Below are positions 35,092 through 41,926 of a stretch of DNA of 41,926 bases, piece by piece (positions within the stretch are counted from its first letter, which is position 1; the number at the start of each line of letters is the position of its first letter). Below the pieces are notes generated by a model. That model ran no database searches. It was not told where the DNA came from and saw nothing but the letters and a program-made list of their open reading frames with translations. Made by a program: the position numbers and the translations under genes. The DNA is from Gammaproteobacteria bacterium (GTDB lineage Bacteria > Pseudomonadota > Gammaproteobacteria > Thiotrichales > Thiotrichaceae), in contig JAHJJD010000074.1 in the NCBI GenBank assembly GCA_018822845.1, positions 1 through 41,926 on the forward strand, in the 5' to 3' direction.

Positions 35092-36755
35092 ACTTAACGT
35101 TAGAGCTGGTCTCTGTCCAGTATGCTTTGGCTTTGTTGGTTGGGCAGGATTTGGATTTGCGTACCATGTTGCGCAAGTTTCTGCCGCCAGCGTTGAAGCT
35201 GCTCAACTGCCGTAGTGGTTATATTTGGTTGCACAATGGCAAGCTACCTGCCGGAATAGCAACCGCTGCACCCAACCCATGTTACAGTTATCCGGCACTG
35301 CACGGTGCACTAGGGCAGGATCAGCCCTTGCTGGCAGCGGCAATCCAGCGCATTGCCACACAAGGGTGGCAGGTCAGTAAACCGGGGGAAATTTTCAACC
35401 TTGTGGGGGTGTCCTACCATTTCATGCCAGTGGGGGATAATGCCTTGTTGGTGCTGGTGCGTGACCCTCCATTACCAGAGGCTTATCTGCTGGCGTTAGG
35501 GTTGGTGTTGAAACGGCTGGAAACGGCTTGCCTGGCCTGCCAGCACCACGCCCACCTGGAAGAAGCCCGCGCCGAAGCTTTGAAGGCCAAAGCGATGGCG
35601 GAGCAAGCCAGTAAAGCGAAAAGTGAATTTCTGGCCATGATTAGCCACGAAATTCGCACGCCGATGAATGGCATTATTGGCCTTACCGACTTGATGTTGT
35701 ACAGCGAGGTTTCTGCATCACAGCGTGAATACCTTGACATGATTAAATCATCGTCGAATGCTTTGCTCGACATCATTAATGAAATTCTTGATTTTTCACG
35801 CATTGAAGCGGGTACGTTAGCACTTAGTCCTGCACCGTTTACGCTGCGTACTTTGTTGCAAGAAACCCTTATCCCTTTGCAAGTGCGGGCGCAGCATAAG
35901 CAGCTCCAGTTTCATTGGGAGGTGGCGTCAGCCATCCCTGATATGCTGGTAGGTGATGCCGGGCGTTTGCGTCAGGTGATGATTAATCTGGTTGGTAATG
36001 CCATTAAATTCACCGAGTGTGGTGATGTGATGGTAAGCATTAGTCTGCAAAGCGGTGCACCTGCGGGTCAGGTGCATTTGCTGTTTGCGGTGCGTGATAC
36101 GGGTATTGGCATCCCTGCTGAAAAGCAGCTCAGTATTTTTCAGCCGTTTCAGCAGGCGGATAGTTCCATTACCCGACGCTACGGCGGAACGGGTTTGGGC
36201 TTGACCATCTCTTCGCAACTGGTAGGTTTAATGGGTGGGCAATTGCAGGTGGAAAGTGATGTGGGTCATGGCAGTATTTTCCATTTCAGTATTCCATTAT
36301 CAATCGCTGGCCATGCCAGTCCTAAAGTTGAGGTGCCACCTGCCGTATTAGAGCGCACCCAGCATAGCTTGCGCGTGTTGTTGGCCGAAGACAACACAGT
36401 TAACCGAATGTTGGCGGTGCGTTTGTTGACCAGGGCGGGGCATCAGGTGATGGAGGCAGAGAATGGGCGGCAAGCCGTCGCTTTATGGCAGAGTAATATG
36501 CCGGATGTGATCCTGATGGATGTGCAAATGCCAGAAATGGATGGGTTGGAAGCCACCCGCTTGATCCGCGATGCCGAACAGCGCAATCAGCTTACCCCGA
36601 TTCCCATCATCGCTTTGACTGCGAATGCCATGGAAAGCGACAAAGAACGCTGCCTAGCGGTGGGAATGGACGATTTTCTCAGCAAGCCTTTCCAGATTCA
36701 AACCTTGTTGGATGTTTTGCAGCGCGTTTGCCCGGTATCGATGAGGTCGGTGTAA
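35088..36755 (+). CDS. Hybrid sensor histidine kinase paired with FIST protein
   Basis: A 555-residue cytoplasmic hybrid kinase. Residues 1-160 are an N-terminal domain that could be GAF-like but is not clearly recognised. A coiled linker leads to HisKA with H187 ([11 protein letters not shown]), then HATPase_c with N ([10 protein letters not shown]), DTGIGIP and GGTGLGL boxes. The C-terminal receiver domain (about 425-550) has its phosphoacceptor D478 (LMDVQMPEMDG). No membrane segment is visible. With no Hpt domain of its own, it needs a separate Hpt such as that at 38054-38413. Its 3' end overlaps the convergent phosphatase gene by 102 bp. Confidence 0.9.
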   Translation: MNLTLELVSVQYALALLVGQDLDLRTMLRKFLPPALKLLNCRSGYIWLHNGKLPAGIATAAPNPCYSYPALHGALGQDQPLLAAAIQRIATQGWQVSKPGEIFNLVGVSYHFMPVGDNALLVLVRDPPLPEAYLLALGLVLKRLETACLACQHHAHLEEARAEALKAKAMAEQASKAKSEFLAMISHEIRTPMNGIIGLTDLMLYSEVSASQREYLDMIKSSSNALLDIINEILDFSRIEAGTLALSPAPFTLRTLLQETLIPLQVRAQHKQLQFHWEVASAIPDMLVGDAGRLRQVMINLVGNAIKFTECGDVMVSISLQSGAPAGQVHLLFAVRDTGIGIPAEKQLSIFQPFQQADSSITRRYGGTGLGLTISSQLVGLMGGQLQVESDVGHGSIFHFSIPLSIAGHASPKVEVPPAVLERTQHSLRVLLAEDNTVNRMLAVRLLTRAGHQVMEAENGRQAVALWQSNMPDVILMDVQMPEMDGLEATRLIRDAEQRNQLTPIPIIALTANAMESDKERCLAVGMDDFLSKPFQIQTLLDVLQRVCPVSMRSV

Positions 36756-37946
36756 CTCGATAATTAATAGGGAAATATCATCTGGGCGTAAGGCAGTTGC
36801 TTGGTCCAGGCCAAATTTGCTGCGTAATCGTTCGATAATCTGATCTGCTGGTTGCGTATCAAGAGCCTGCAAACAATTCATTAGGGCAGCTTCAGTGAGA
36901 ACATGATTGTCGGGTGAGGGTAATTCCAGCAAGCCGTCGGAATACAAGACAAAGCGGCTACCACTGGGGAAGGGGATGCTAATCGTGTCGTATTCCACCT
37001 CTGGCAATAGTCCAATCGGGAAACCCGTGCAGTCGATTTGCACCAGGCAGTCATTGCCGGGGGTATAAAGAAACGGTTGTGGATGACCTGCTTGTACGAA
37101 ATGCAGGTATTCTTGTTTGGTATCTATGACGCCCATGATCATGGTTAGGTAATGGTCGCCACTATCCAGCCGCGTATGCAGATGATGGTTCAGGCGTGCA
37201 GCGAGCCGTGAGGGGATGGTGGAAATTTGGGTGTCGCCAAGCTCATCCAGACAATGTAGCTCACTGGTGGCGCTCAGCAGGGTTTGTAAGCACATCGACA
37301 ATAGCGCAGACGCAATGCCATGCCCGGAGACATCAATTGAATAAAAAAAGAACAAATCATCGTTGAGCGGAAAATAGTTAAAGGTGTCGCCACCAATGTA
37401 TTGCGCAGGTTGGAAAAACCAATCGAGTTTGATGCGTCCAAACTGTTTCTGGCTGGGCAACACGCCGGACTGTAAGATGGCCGCACGCTCCAGATCATTT
37501 TGGATCAAGCGTTGAGTAGCTGAAAGTGACTGGTTGGCACTTTCCAGGCTGCGGTTTCTGTCTTCTAGCCGGTGTTCCAGGTCCAGCACCCGCTGCGCGG
37601 CGCGTAACCGTACTTCCAACTCTTCCCGCACAATCGGTTTGGTGGCGAAATCGTCTGCACCCGCGTCCATGCCTTGAATCAGGTTTTGCTTGCCTGACAT
37701 TCCAGTCAGCAAAATGATGTAAACGTAATGCGGTAGGTCGGTAGCACGGATGGTGCGACACAGGGTTGGGCCATCCATGATGGGCATAACCCAGTCGCTT
37801 ATAACCACCTGGAAATTGTGCTGTTGGATGAGTTCCCAGGCGGCTTGCCCGTTGTCTGCCAGCATCACCTGATGCCCCATCAGGGTCAGGATACGGCGCA
37901 AGATCAACTGCATGTCTCTGGCATCGTCTACCACGAGGATATTCAT
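36654..37946 (-). CDS. Response regulator with PP2C/SpoIIE serine phosphatase output
   Basis: A 430-residue protein with an N-terminal receiver (D7, D8, phosphoacceptor D51 in ISDWVMPIMDG, K in ATKPI), a coiled linker (about 120-165), and a SpoIIE/PP2C phosphatase domain (about 180-390). It has YIGGDTFNYF, DVSGHGIASALLS, VQAGHPQPFL, YSDGLLEL and DDISLLII. The GGDxxD motif reads GGDTFN, which I recall from HsbR/RssB-like regulators. The likely substrate is the phosphorylated STAS protein at 33405-33743. The last about 35 residues extend past the usual phosphatase end, over the 3' end of the convergent kinase gene. Divergent from the Hpt gene. Confidence 0.9.
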   Translation of the reverse strand: MNILVVDDARDMQLILRRILTLMGHQVMLADNGQAAWELIQQHNFQVVISDWVMPIMDGPTLCRTIRATDLPHYVYIILLTGMSGKQNLIQGMDAGADDFATKPIVREELEVRLRAAQRVLDLEHRLEDRNRSLESANQSLSATQRLIQNDLERAAILQSGVLPSQKQFGRIKLDWFFQPAQYIGGDTFNYFPLNDDLFFFYSIDVSGHGIASALLSMCLQTLLSATSELHCLDELGDTQISTIPSRLAARLNHHLHTRLDSGDHYLTMIMGVIDTKQEYLHFVQAGHPQPFLYTPGNDCLVQIDCTGFPIGLLPEVEYDTISIPFPSGSRFVLYSDGLLELPSPDNHVLTEAALMNCLQALDTQPADQIIERLRSKFGLDQATALRPDDISLLIIELHRPHRYRANALQNIQQGLNLERLAEKIVHSHR

Positions 37947-38053
37947 GTGCTGTCCATCATTTTTATATTAGGGTTCGCAGAGTTTATTGATGTATGCTAG
38001 CATCAAGTACAGGCAAAAATATATAAATATAAGATAAGCAGAGGTAATGGATT
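37947..38053. promoter_or_regulatory. Divergent promoter region between phosphatase and Hpt genes
   Basis: A 107-bp gap with a perfect 10-bp palindrome ATGCTAGCAT (37994-38003) and a very AT-rich stretch (38015-38036, including TATAAA) that could hold a -10 for the Hpt-H-NOX operon. GAGG (38041-38044) is the ribosome site for ATG 38054. The palindrome is a possible operator; no regulator is identified. Confidence 0.35.
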
Positions 38054-38413
38054 ATGATGACAAACACTGCTCATAACATTGATGAAGAAACTTTCATCAT
38101 GCTTCAGGATATCATGGCGGATGAGTTCGCCGAGTTAATTGACTTTTTCCGCAGGGATGTCGTTGCTGGCCTCGACAGCCTGCAACATTGTGTGGCGCAA
38201 GAAGATACAGAACAAGTTGGTGCTATCTGCCACAAACTCAAATCCAGTAGCAAGCTGATTGGCGCATTCAAAATGGCTGAACTGGCCCGGTTACTGGAAG
38301 AATACAAGGACGATCACGATCAGGTGCGAGCCAGTGAGCATTGGCAGCAACTGCAAGCTGAATACGCCCAGGTCTCCCTATGGCTGGATAGCCATCAACC
38401 CGTATCAGCCTGA
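38054..38413 (+). CDS. Stand-alone Hpt phosphotransfer protein
   Basis: A 119-residue four-helix phosphotransfer protein. The phospho-histidine is H60 in ICHKLKSSSKLIGA, the classical Hpt motif. It would carry phosphate from the receiver domains of one or both hybrid kinases (D478 of the FIST-linked one, D379 of the H-NOX-linked one) to the receiver of the divergent phosphatase regulator. It is first of the H-NOX operon and lies 42 bp before the H-NOX start. The HptB protein of Pseudomonas is the closest functional analogue I can name. Confidence 0.88.
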   Translation: MMTNTAHNIDEETFIMLQDIMADEFAELIDFFRRDVVAGLDSLQHCVAQEDTEQVGAICHKLKSSSKLIGAFKMAELARLLEEYKDDHDQVRASEHWQQLQAEYAQVSLWLDSHQPVSA

Positions 38414-38455
38414 AACCATCTATAACAACAGTTGGGATACCCACAGGGGGGGGTT

Positions 38456-39007
38456 ATGAAAGGTTTGGTTTTCACCGAGTTTCTGGAAATGGTTGAAAGC
38501 AGGTTTTCGCCCGCGATGGTCGATGACATCATTGATGACGCCGACTTGCCTTCCGACGGGGCTTACACCTCCGTCGGCACTTACCCGCATTCCGAAATGT
38601 TAGCTTTAGTAGAAAGCCTTTCCAAAAATCTCAATGTAGCCATCCCTGAACTGATCAGATTGTTTGGGCATCATTTGTTTCACAGTTACGTTATGCATCA
38701 TTCAACACTTTTTGAGGGCAAGCAGGACGTTTTCGATTTCTTGGAACAGTTGGAACATTTACACAGGATAGAGGTACATAAACTTTACCCTGATGCTGTG
38801 TTTCCCACTTTTCGGGCTATCCGGACAGAGAAATACAAGCTTCTGCTTACTTATCAATCACATCGCCCTTTTGCCCAGCTGGCAAAAGGGCTGATTGAGG
38901 GATGCTTAGAATATTACCAGGTCGAGGCTAAGATTGAGACCATTGACCACTCAGCAGGCAAAGGGACACATGTTGATTTTCATATTACGCGGACAGATAT
39001 GGAATGA
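38456..39007 (+). CDS. H-NOX heme-based nitric oxide sensor
   Basis: A 183-residue cytoplasmic heme protein (HNOB family). Key features: N-terminus [14 protein letters not shown], proximal heme ligand H103 in [14 protein letters not shown], and the heme-propionate motif Y133-x-S135-x-R137 (YQSHR). The axial histidine number equals that of the Shewanella protein. Binding of NO (not O2) is expected for stand-alone H-NOX of facultative bacteria, an inference. ATG 38456 follows an A-G7 ribosome site. It overlaps the kinase gene by four bases, the H-NOX/HnoK arrangement in which H-NOX regulates the kinase. Confidence 0.92.
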   Translation: MKGLVFTEFLEMVESRFSPAMVDDIIDDADLPSDGAYTSVGTYPHSEMLALVESLSKNLNVAIPELIRLFGHHLFHSYVMHHSTLFEGKQDVFDFLEQLEHLHRIEVHKLYPDAVFPTFRAIRTEKYKLLLTYQSHRPFAQLAKGLIEGCLEYYQVEAKIETIDHSAGKGTHVDFHITRTDME

Positions 39008-40374
39008 ATGATGAAGTAATTCGTCTGCAACGCCGACTGGAGCGGGAACGTAAAGCCCGCAAACAGGCCGAACAGTTGCTGGAAAGCAAAGGTATGGCGT
39101 TGTATCAGGCCAATCAGGAGTTGCGGGCGTTAGCAGAATCGCAGGAACACATCATCGCGGAAAGCACCCGTGAATTGGTGGAAGCGCGTGACCAGGCACT
39201 GGCTGCCAGCCGCTCCAAAAGTGCGTTTTTGGCGGCGATGAGCCACGAAATACGCACCCCCATGAACGGTATCATCGGCATGACGACCCTGCTGCAACAC
39301 ACCGAGCTGTTACCGGAACAGGCGCACCAAGTCGCCATTATCCTGCAATCGGCGCAAGCCCTGCTGGGCATTATCAATGACATCCTCGATATTTCACGTC
39401 TGGAAGCGGACAAGCTGGAACTAGTGGAGGAGTCATTCCAGCTTTGTGACATCCTGCCCAATATCATCGAAACCCTGCGCACGATTGCTGCGCAAAAGCA
39501 ATTGACGCTGGAAACAGAGATTCCGACAGGGGGGGGCATCCAGTTGCATGGTGATTCCCTGCGCTTGCGGCAAGTGCTGCTCAATCTGATCGGTAACGCC
39601 ATCAAGTTCACCGAACAGGGCAAGGTCTGTGTGCGTGTCAGCTACGGTCAGACTGGAATGTTACGTTTTGAAGTGCAGGATAGCGGGCCGGGCATTTCCC
39701 CGGACAAGCAAGCCAAACTGTTCCGGGTCTTTAGCCAGATTAGCCGTTACGACCAGCATAATAACAGCGGCACAGGGCTGGGGTTGGCGATTAGCCGCAA
39801 GTTGGTCAACCTGATGGGGGGCACAATCGGGGTAAACAGTACTGTGGGGCAAGGTAGTACCTTCTGGTTTGAAATTCCTGCCGTCAAGTCCAGTGCTATT
39901 GTCGCAGAGCCGAAGCTGGCGTTGGAAGAGTCCAACCTGAAACTGCGGCAACCCTTCTCTGTAATAACAGGCGCACCGGGTGGGCAGCAGCGCATTCTGC
40001 TGGTAGAAGACCACAAGGTGAACCAGATGGTGGCAAAGGGGATGCTGAGCAAACTGGGTTACCACGTCACATTGGCAGAAGATGGCTTTCAAGCACTCGA
40101 CTGCTTGCGTAACGAAGATTTTGCTTTGGTGTTGATGGATATCCAGATGCCCGGCATTAGCGGTATCGAAACCACCCGGCGGGCACGGGCGGAGTTCCCG
40201 CAACGCCATTTGCCGATCATTGCCTTGACTGCCAATGCCATGAAAGGCGATGAACAGGAGTATCTCGCGGCAGGCATGAATGCCTGCCTGACCAAACCGA
40301 TCCAGATGGACATTCTCGCAACTTTACTACAGGAATGGCTGTCTATCAGCAGTTCGGCAGCCATACCAGAATAA
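39004..40374 (+). CDS. H-NOX-associated hybrid histidine kinase
   Basis: A 456-residue soluble hybrid kinase without an input domain; only a coiled coil (about 5-65) precedes the HisKA domain with H81 ([11 protein letters not shown]). HATPase_c has N ([10 protein letters not shown]), DSGPGIS and GTGLGLA boxes. A receiver (about 330-450) has D379 in [11 protein letters not shown]. Absence of a sensor domain and the four-base overlap with H-NOX suggest that H-NOX binds it and controls its autophosphorylation, as in HnoK systems. Output probably goes to the Hpt protein two genes upstream. Confidence 0.92.
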   Translation: MNDEVIRLQRRLERERKARKQAEQLLESKGMALYQANQELRALAESQEHIIAESTRELVEARDQALAASRSKSAFLAAMSHEIRTPMNGIIGMTTLLQHTELLPEQAHQVAIILQSAQALLGIINDILDISRLEADKLELVEESFQLCDILPNIIETLRTIAAQKQLTLETEIPTGGGIQLHGDSLRLRQVLLNLIGNAIKFTEQGKVCVRVSYGQTGMLRFEVQDSGPGISPDKQAKLFRVFSQISRYDQHNNSGTGLGLAISRKLVNLMGGTIGVNSTVGQGSTFWFEIPAVKSSAIVAEPKLALEESNLKLRQPFSVITGAPGGQQRILLVEDHKVNQMVAKGMLSKLGYHVTLAEDGFQALDCLRNEDFALVLMDIQMPGISGIETTRRARAEFPQRHLPIIALTANAMKGDEQEYLAAGMNACLTKPIQMDILATLLQEWLSISSSAAIPE

Positions 40375-40395
40375 TAACAAGAGGGCACGCCACCG

Positions 40396-40917
40396 ATGAA
40401 CCTGTTCCAACACATCCTGCTCAGTATGTTGCTGGCGCTGATCGTCTATCTGGTCTTGCAGAACCAGCAACTGCGCTCCGAACTGGCGGCTATCCACGCC
40501 CTGCAACAGGATGCGGGCACGGTCATGGAGCAAACCCTTACGCCATTGACGGAAAAAGTCGCAGCTATCCATACCATCACCAGCAAACTCGGCACGGAAG
40601 CGGATGATGCTGCCAACAAAAAACTGACCGGCCTGCAAAAACGTCTGGGTCTTTATAAAATCCTCAGTACAGTCAATCAGGCTGACCGCTTGCGGGCTGA
40701 AGGCAAGGGTGCGGAAGCAGCCGAAAAACTGGGCAGCATCAAAAAAGCCATCTGGGAGGCGGGCGAAACATTTACCGACAAAAAAGCCCGTTTGCAAGGT
40801 CTGATGGGGCCGATTGACAAACTGGTGGGTGCGTGGAAAAACGGTGACGCCAGCACCGCCGCCGATGCAGTGCGCAAAGAACTCGACGCTGTTCTGGGGG
40901 AACTCGGCAATGACTGA
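40396..40917 (+). CDS. Inner-membrane coiled-coil protein of unknown function
   Basis: A 173-residue protein that I do not recognise. One N-terminal membrane helix (about 5-22, HILLSMLLALIVYLVLQ) is followed by a helical, Ala/Lys/Glu-rich region to the C-terminus, with coiled-coil character at about 22-60 and 95-170. The domain is probably periplasmic if the N-terminus is cytoplasmic. It lies 21 bp after the hybrid kinase, and its stop overlaps the next DUF3131 start by eight bases. It may anchor or assist the DUF3131 protein; that is inference. Confidence 0.7.
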   Translation: MNLFQHILLSMLLALIVYLVLQNQQLRSELAAIHALQQDAGTVMEQTLTPLTEKVAAIHTITSKLGTEADDAANKKLTGLQKRLGLYKILSTVNQADRLRAEGKGAEAAEKLGSIKKAIWEAGETFTDKKARLQGLMGPIDKLVGAWKNGDASTAADAVRKELDAVLGELGND

Positions 40918-41926
40918 ACACAACCATAACAATACACTATGGTCACGCCGCCCTGTCCGGGTCGGTTTGGCATGGCTGGTTGGCCTGTTGCTGGCAAGTG
41001 GCATCATTTATGCCATCAGCAGCCAGCCACTAACCACTACAACTTCTGCTGCCAGCAACAACGGTAGTTTGCTGGGTTTGTTGCGCGCCAGCCAGCCGGA
41101 TTCACGCCCTGACACCTTCTGTAAACTGACAGAAGGGCCAGACAATAGTTGCCTCGGTAACCCGCAAGCCTTGTGCGGCAAAGATCTGGAAATGGCGAAA
41201 ATTGCCTGGAAATATTTTGAGAACAACTACAACCCGGAAACGGGCCTGTATAACGCCGCTGATAAATACCCGTCCACCACGATGTGGGATACCGGCTCGG
41301 CACTAGCAGCAACCCTCGCCGCACACGATTTCGGCCTGATTGATGACAAGACCTTCGACGATCGTATCCAGGCGATGTTCAAAACCTTCACCAACATGGA
41401 GTTGTTCAACAAGGAGGCCCCTAATAAGGTGTACCACGCTACCACAGGGGCGATGGTGGATTACCGCAACCAGCCTGCCCCGGAAGGTATTGGCGTTTCT
41501 GCCCTGGATCTGGCGCGCATGATTTCGTGGTTGAACACACTGGGTTGTATGCACCCCAAATATGCCTACCCCGCAAAAAAGGCGATCGAACGCTGGGATC
41601 TGCAACGTTTGATCAAGGAGGGCCAAATGTTTGGCCTCTACCGTGATCCCGCTTCCAAGAAGTTGGTGGTGGCGCAGGAAGGGCGCTTGGGTTATGAGCA
41701 ATACGCAGGCAAGATTTTCCGCGATCTTGGTTACGACCAGCATATTGCCGCCACTTACAATAACGAATTCCGCGAAACCATCAATATCTACGACGTACCG
41801 GTTGCCTATGACCGCCGTGATCCGCGTGATCTGGGGGCGTACAACTACGTCGTGACCGAATCGTATGCGCTGGATGCCATGGAAAACGGTCTTGATGCTG
41901 AAAACAAGCCATTGCTGGAAAACATT
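40910..41926 (+). CDS. DUF3131 domain protein, second copy (cut by window end)
   Basis: At least 339 residues; no stop before the window edge. An N-terminal membrane helix (about 18-37) and a short linker with two Cys lead into the DUF3131 domain: AKIAWKYFENNYNPETGLYN, TMWDTGSALAATLAAHDFGLID, AMVDYRNQPAPEGIGVSALDLA and EGRLGYEQYAGKIF. It aligns along its length with the protein at 26358-27674, so they are paralogues. It starts inside the 3' end of the preceding gene, so it belongs to the H-NOX/kinase operon. That links the sensory genes to extracellular polysaccharide functions. Confidence 0.85.
   Translation, partial: MTEHNHNNTLWSRRPVRVGLAWLVGLLLASGIIYAISSQPLTTTTSAASNNGSLLGLLRASQPDSRPDTFCKLTEGPDNSCLGNPQALCGKDLEMAKIAWKYFENNYNPETGLYNAADKYPSTTMWDTGSALAATLAAHDFGLIDDKTFDDRIQAMFKTFTNMELFNKEAPNKVYHATTGAMVDYRNQPAPEGIGVSALDLARMISWLNTLGCMHPKYAYPAKKAIERWDLQRLIKEGQMFGLYRDPASKKLVVAQEGRLGYEQYAGKIFRDLGYDQHIAATYNNEFRETINIYDVPVAYDRRDPRDLGAYNYVVTESYALDAMENGLDAENKPLLENI

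Noticed and set aside
1-41926. tRNA, rRNA genes or CRISPR arrays
   Set aside because: No cloverleaf, rRNA segment or regularly spaced repeat was seen on either strand.

Overview
The window looks like chromosomal DNA of a gammaproteobacterium. The left 26 kb has the gene order familiar from Pseudomonas and its relatives: leuCDB-usg-fimV-truA, ratA-rnfH with bamE-fur nearby, rpsU-yqeY, and mrcA divergent from pilMNOPQ-aroKB. Fur is of the Pseudomonas type. The mixture of type IV pili, a cellulose-synthase-like glycosyltransferase with DUF3131 proteins, and H-NOX signalling would suit a gliding or sheathed member of the Thiotrichales (Thiothrix-like). That placement is an inference from gene content, not a measured relationship.

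Layout. Positions 1-139 are the 3' end of a group II intron (domains V and VI), inserted just past the end of a LysR-type regulator gene. That regulator is divergent from a leucine operon (leuC, leuD, leuB) that continues into usg, an Asd-like gene lacking the catalytic cysteine. Next come fimV with its own terminator, truA, a succinate-semialdehyde dehydrogenase, an RDD membrane protein, ratA-rnfH plus a small unknown gene, bamE (reverse strand), fur, rpsU-yqeY-hemE, a small Cys-containing unknown, and an unknown gene sitting behind mrcA (PBP1A) on the reverse strand. pilMNOPQ and aroKB follow. No stretch longer than 300 bases lacks a gene.

From 26.4 kb the content changes to an accessory signalling and exopolysaccharide locus. 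On the minus strand, six tightly packed genes run from 33.7 to 26.4 kb: a STAS anti-sigma-factor antagonist, a sugar nucleotidyltransferase, an RsbW-like anti-sigma kinase, a glycoside hydrolase family 2 lipoprotein, a cellulose-synthase-like GT2 and a DUF3131 protein. On the plus strand lie a FIST sensor protein with a hybrid histidine kinase. A response regulator fused to a PP2C/SpoIIE phosphatase is divergent from an Hpt / H-NOX / hybrid kinase / membrane protein / second DUF3131 operon, which runs off the window.

How it may work (inference). The pieces form a complete candidate route from nitric oxide to polysaccharide: H-NOX heme sensor, hybrid kinase, Hpt shuttle, response-regulator phosphatase, dephosphorylation of the STAS protein, release or capture by the RsbW-like kinase, and output on the GT2/GH2/DUF3131 genes of the same operon. 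It resembles the HptB-HsbR-HsbA pathway of Pseudomonas with H-NOX as input. Another striking feature is a 65-bp element with perfect 28-bp inverted arms, inserted in frame inside the GH2 coding sequence.
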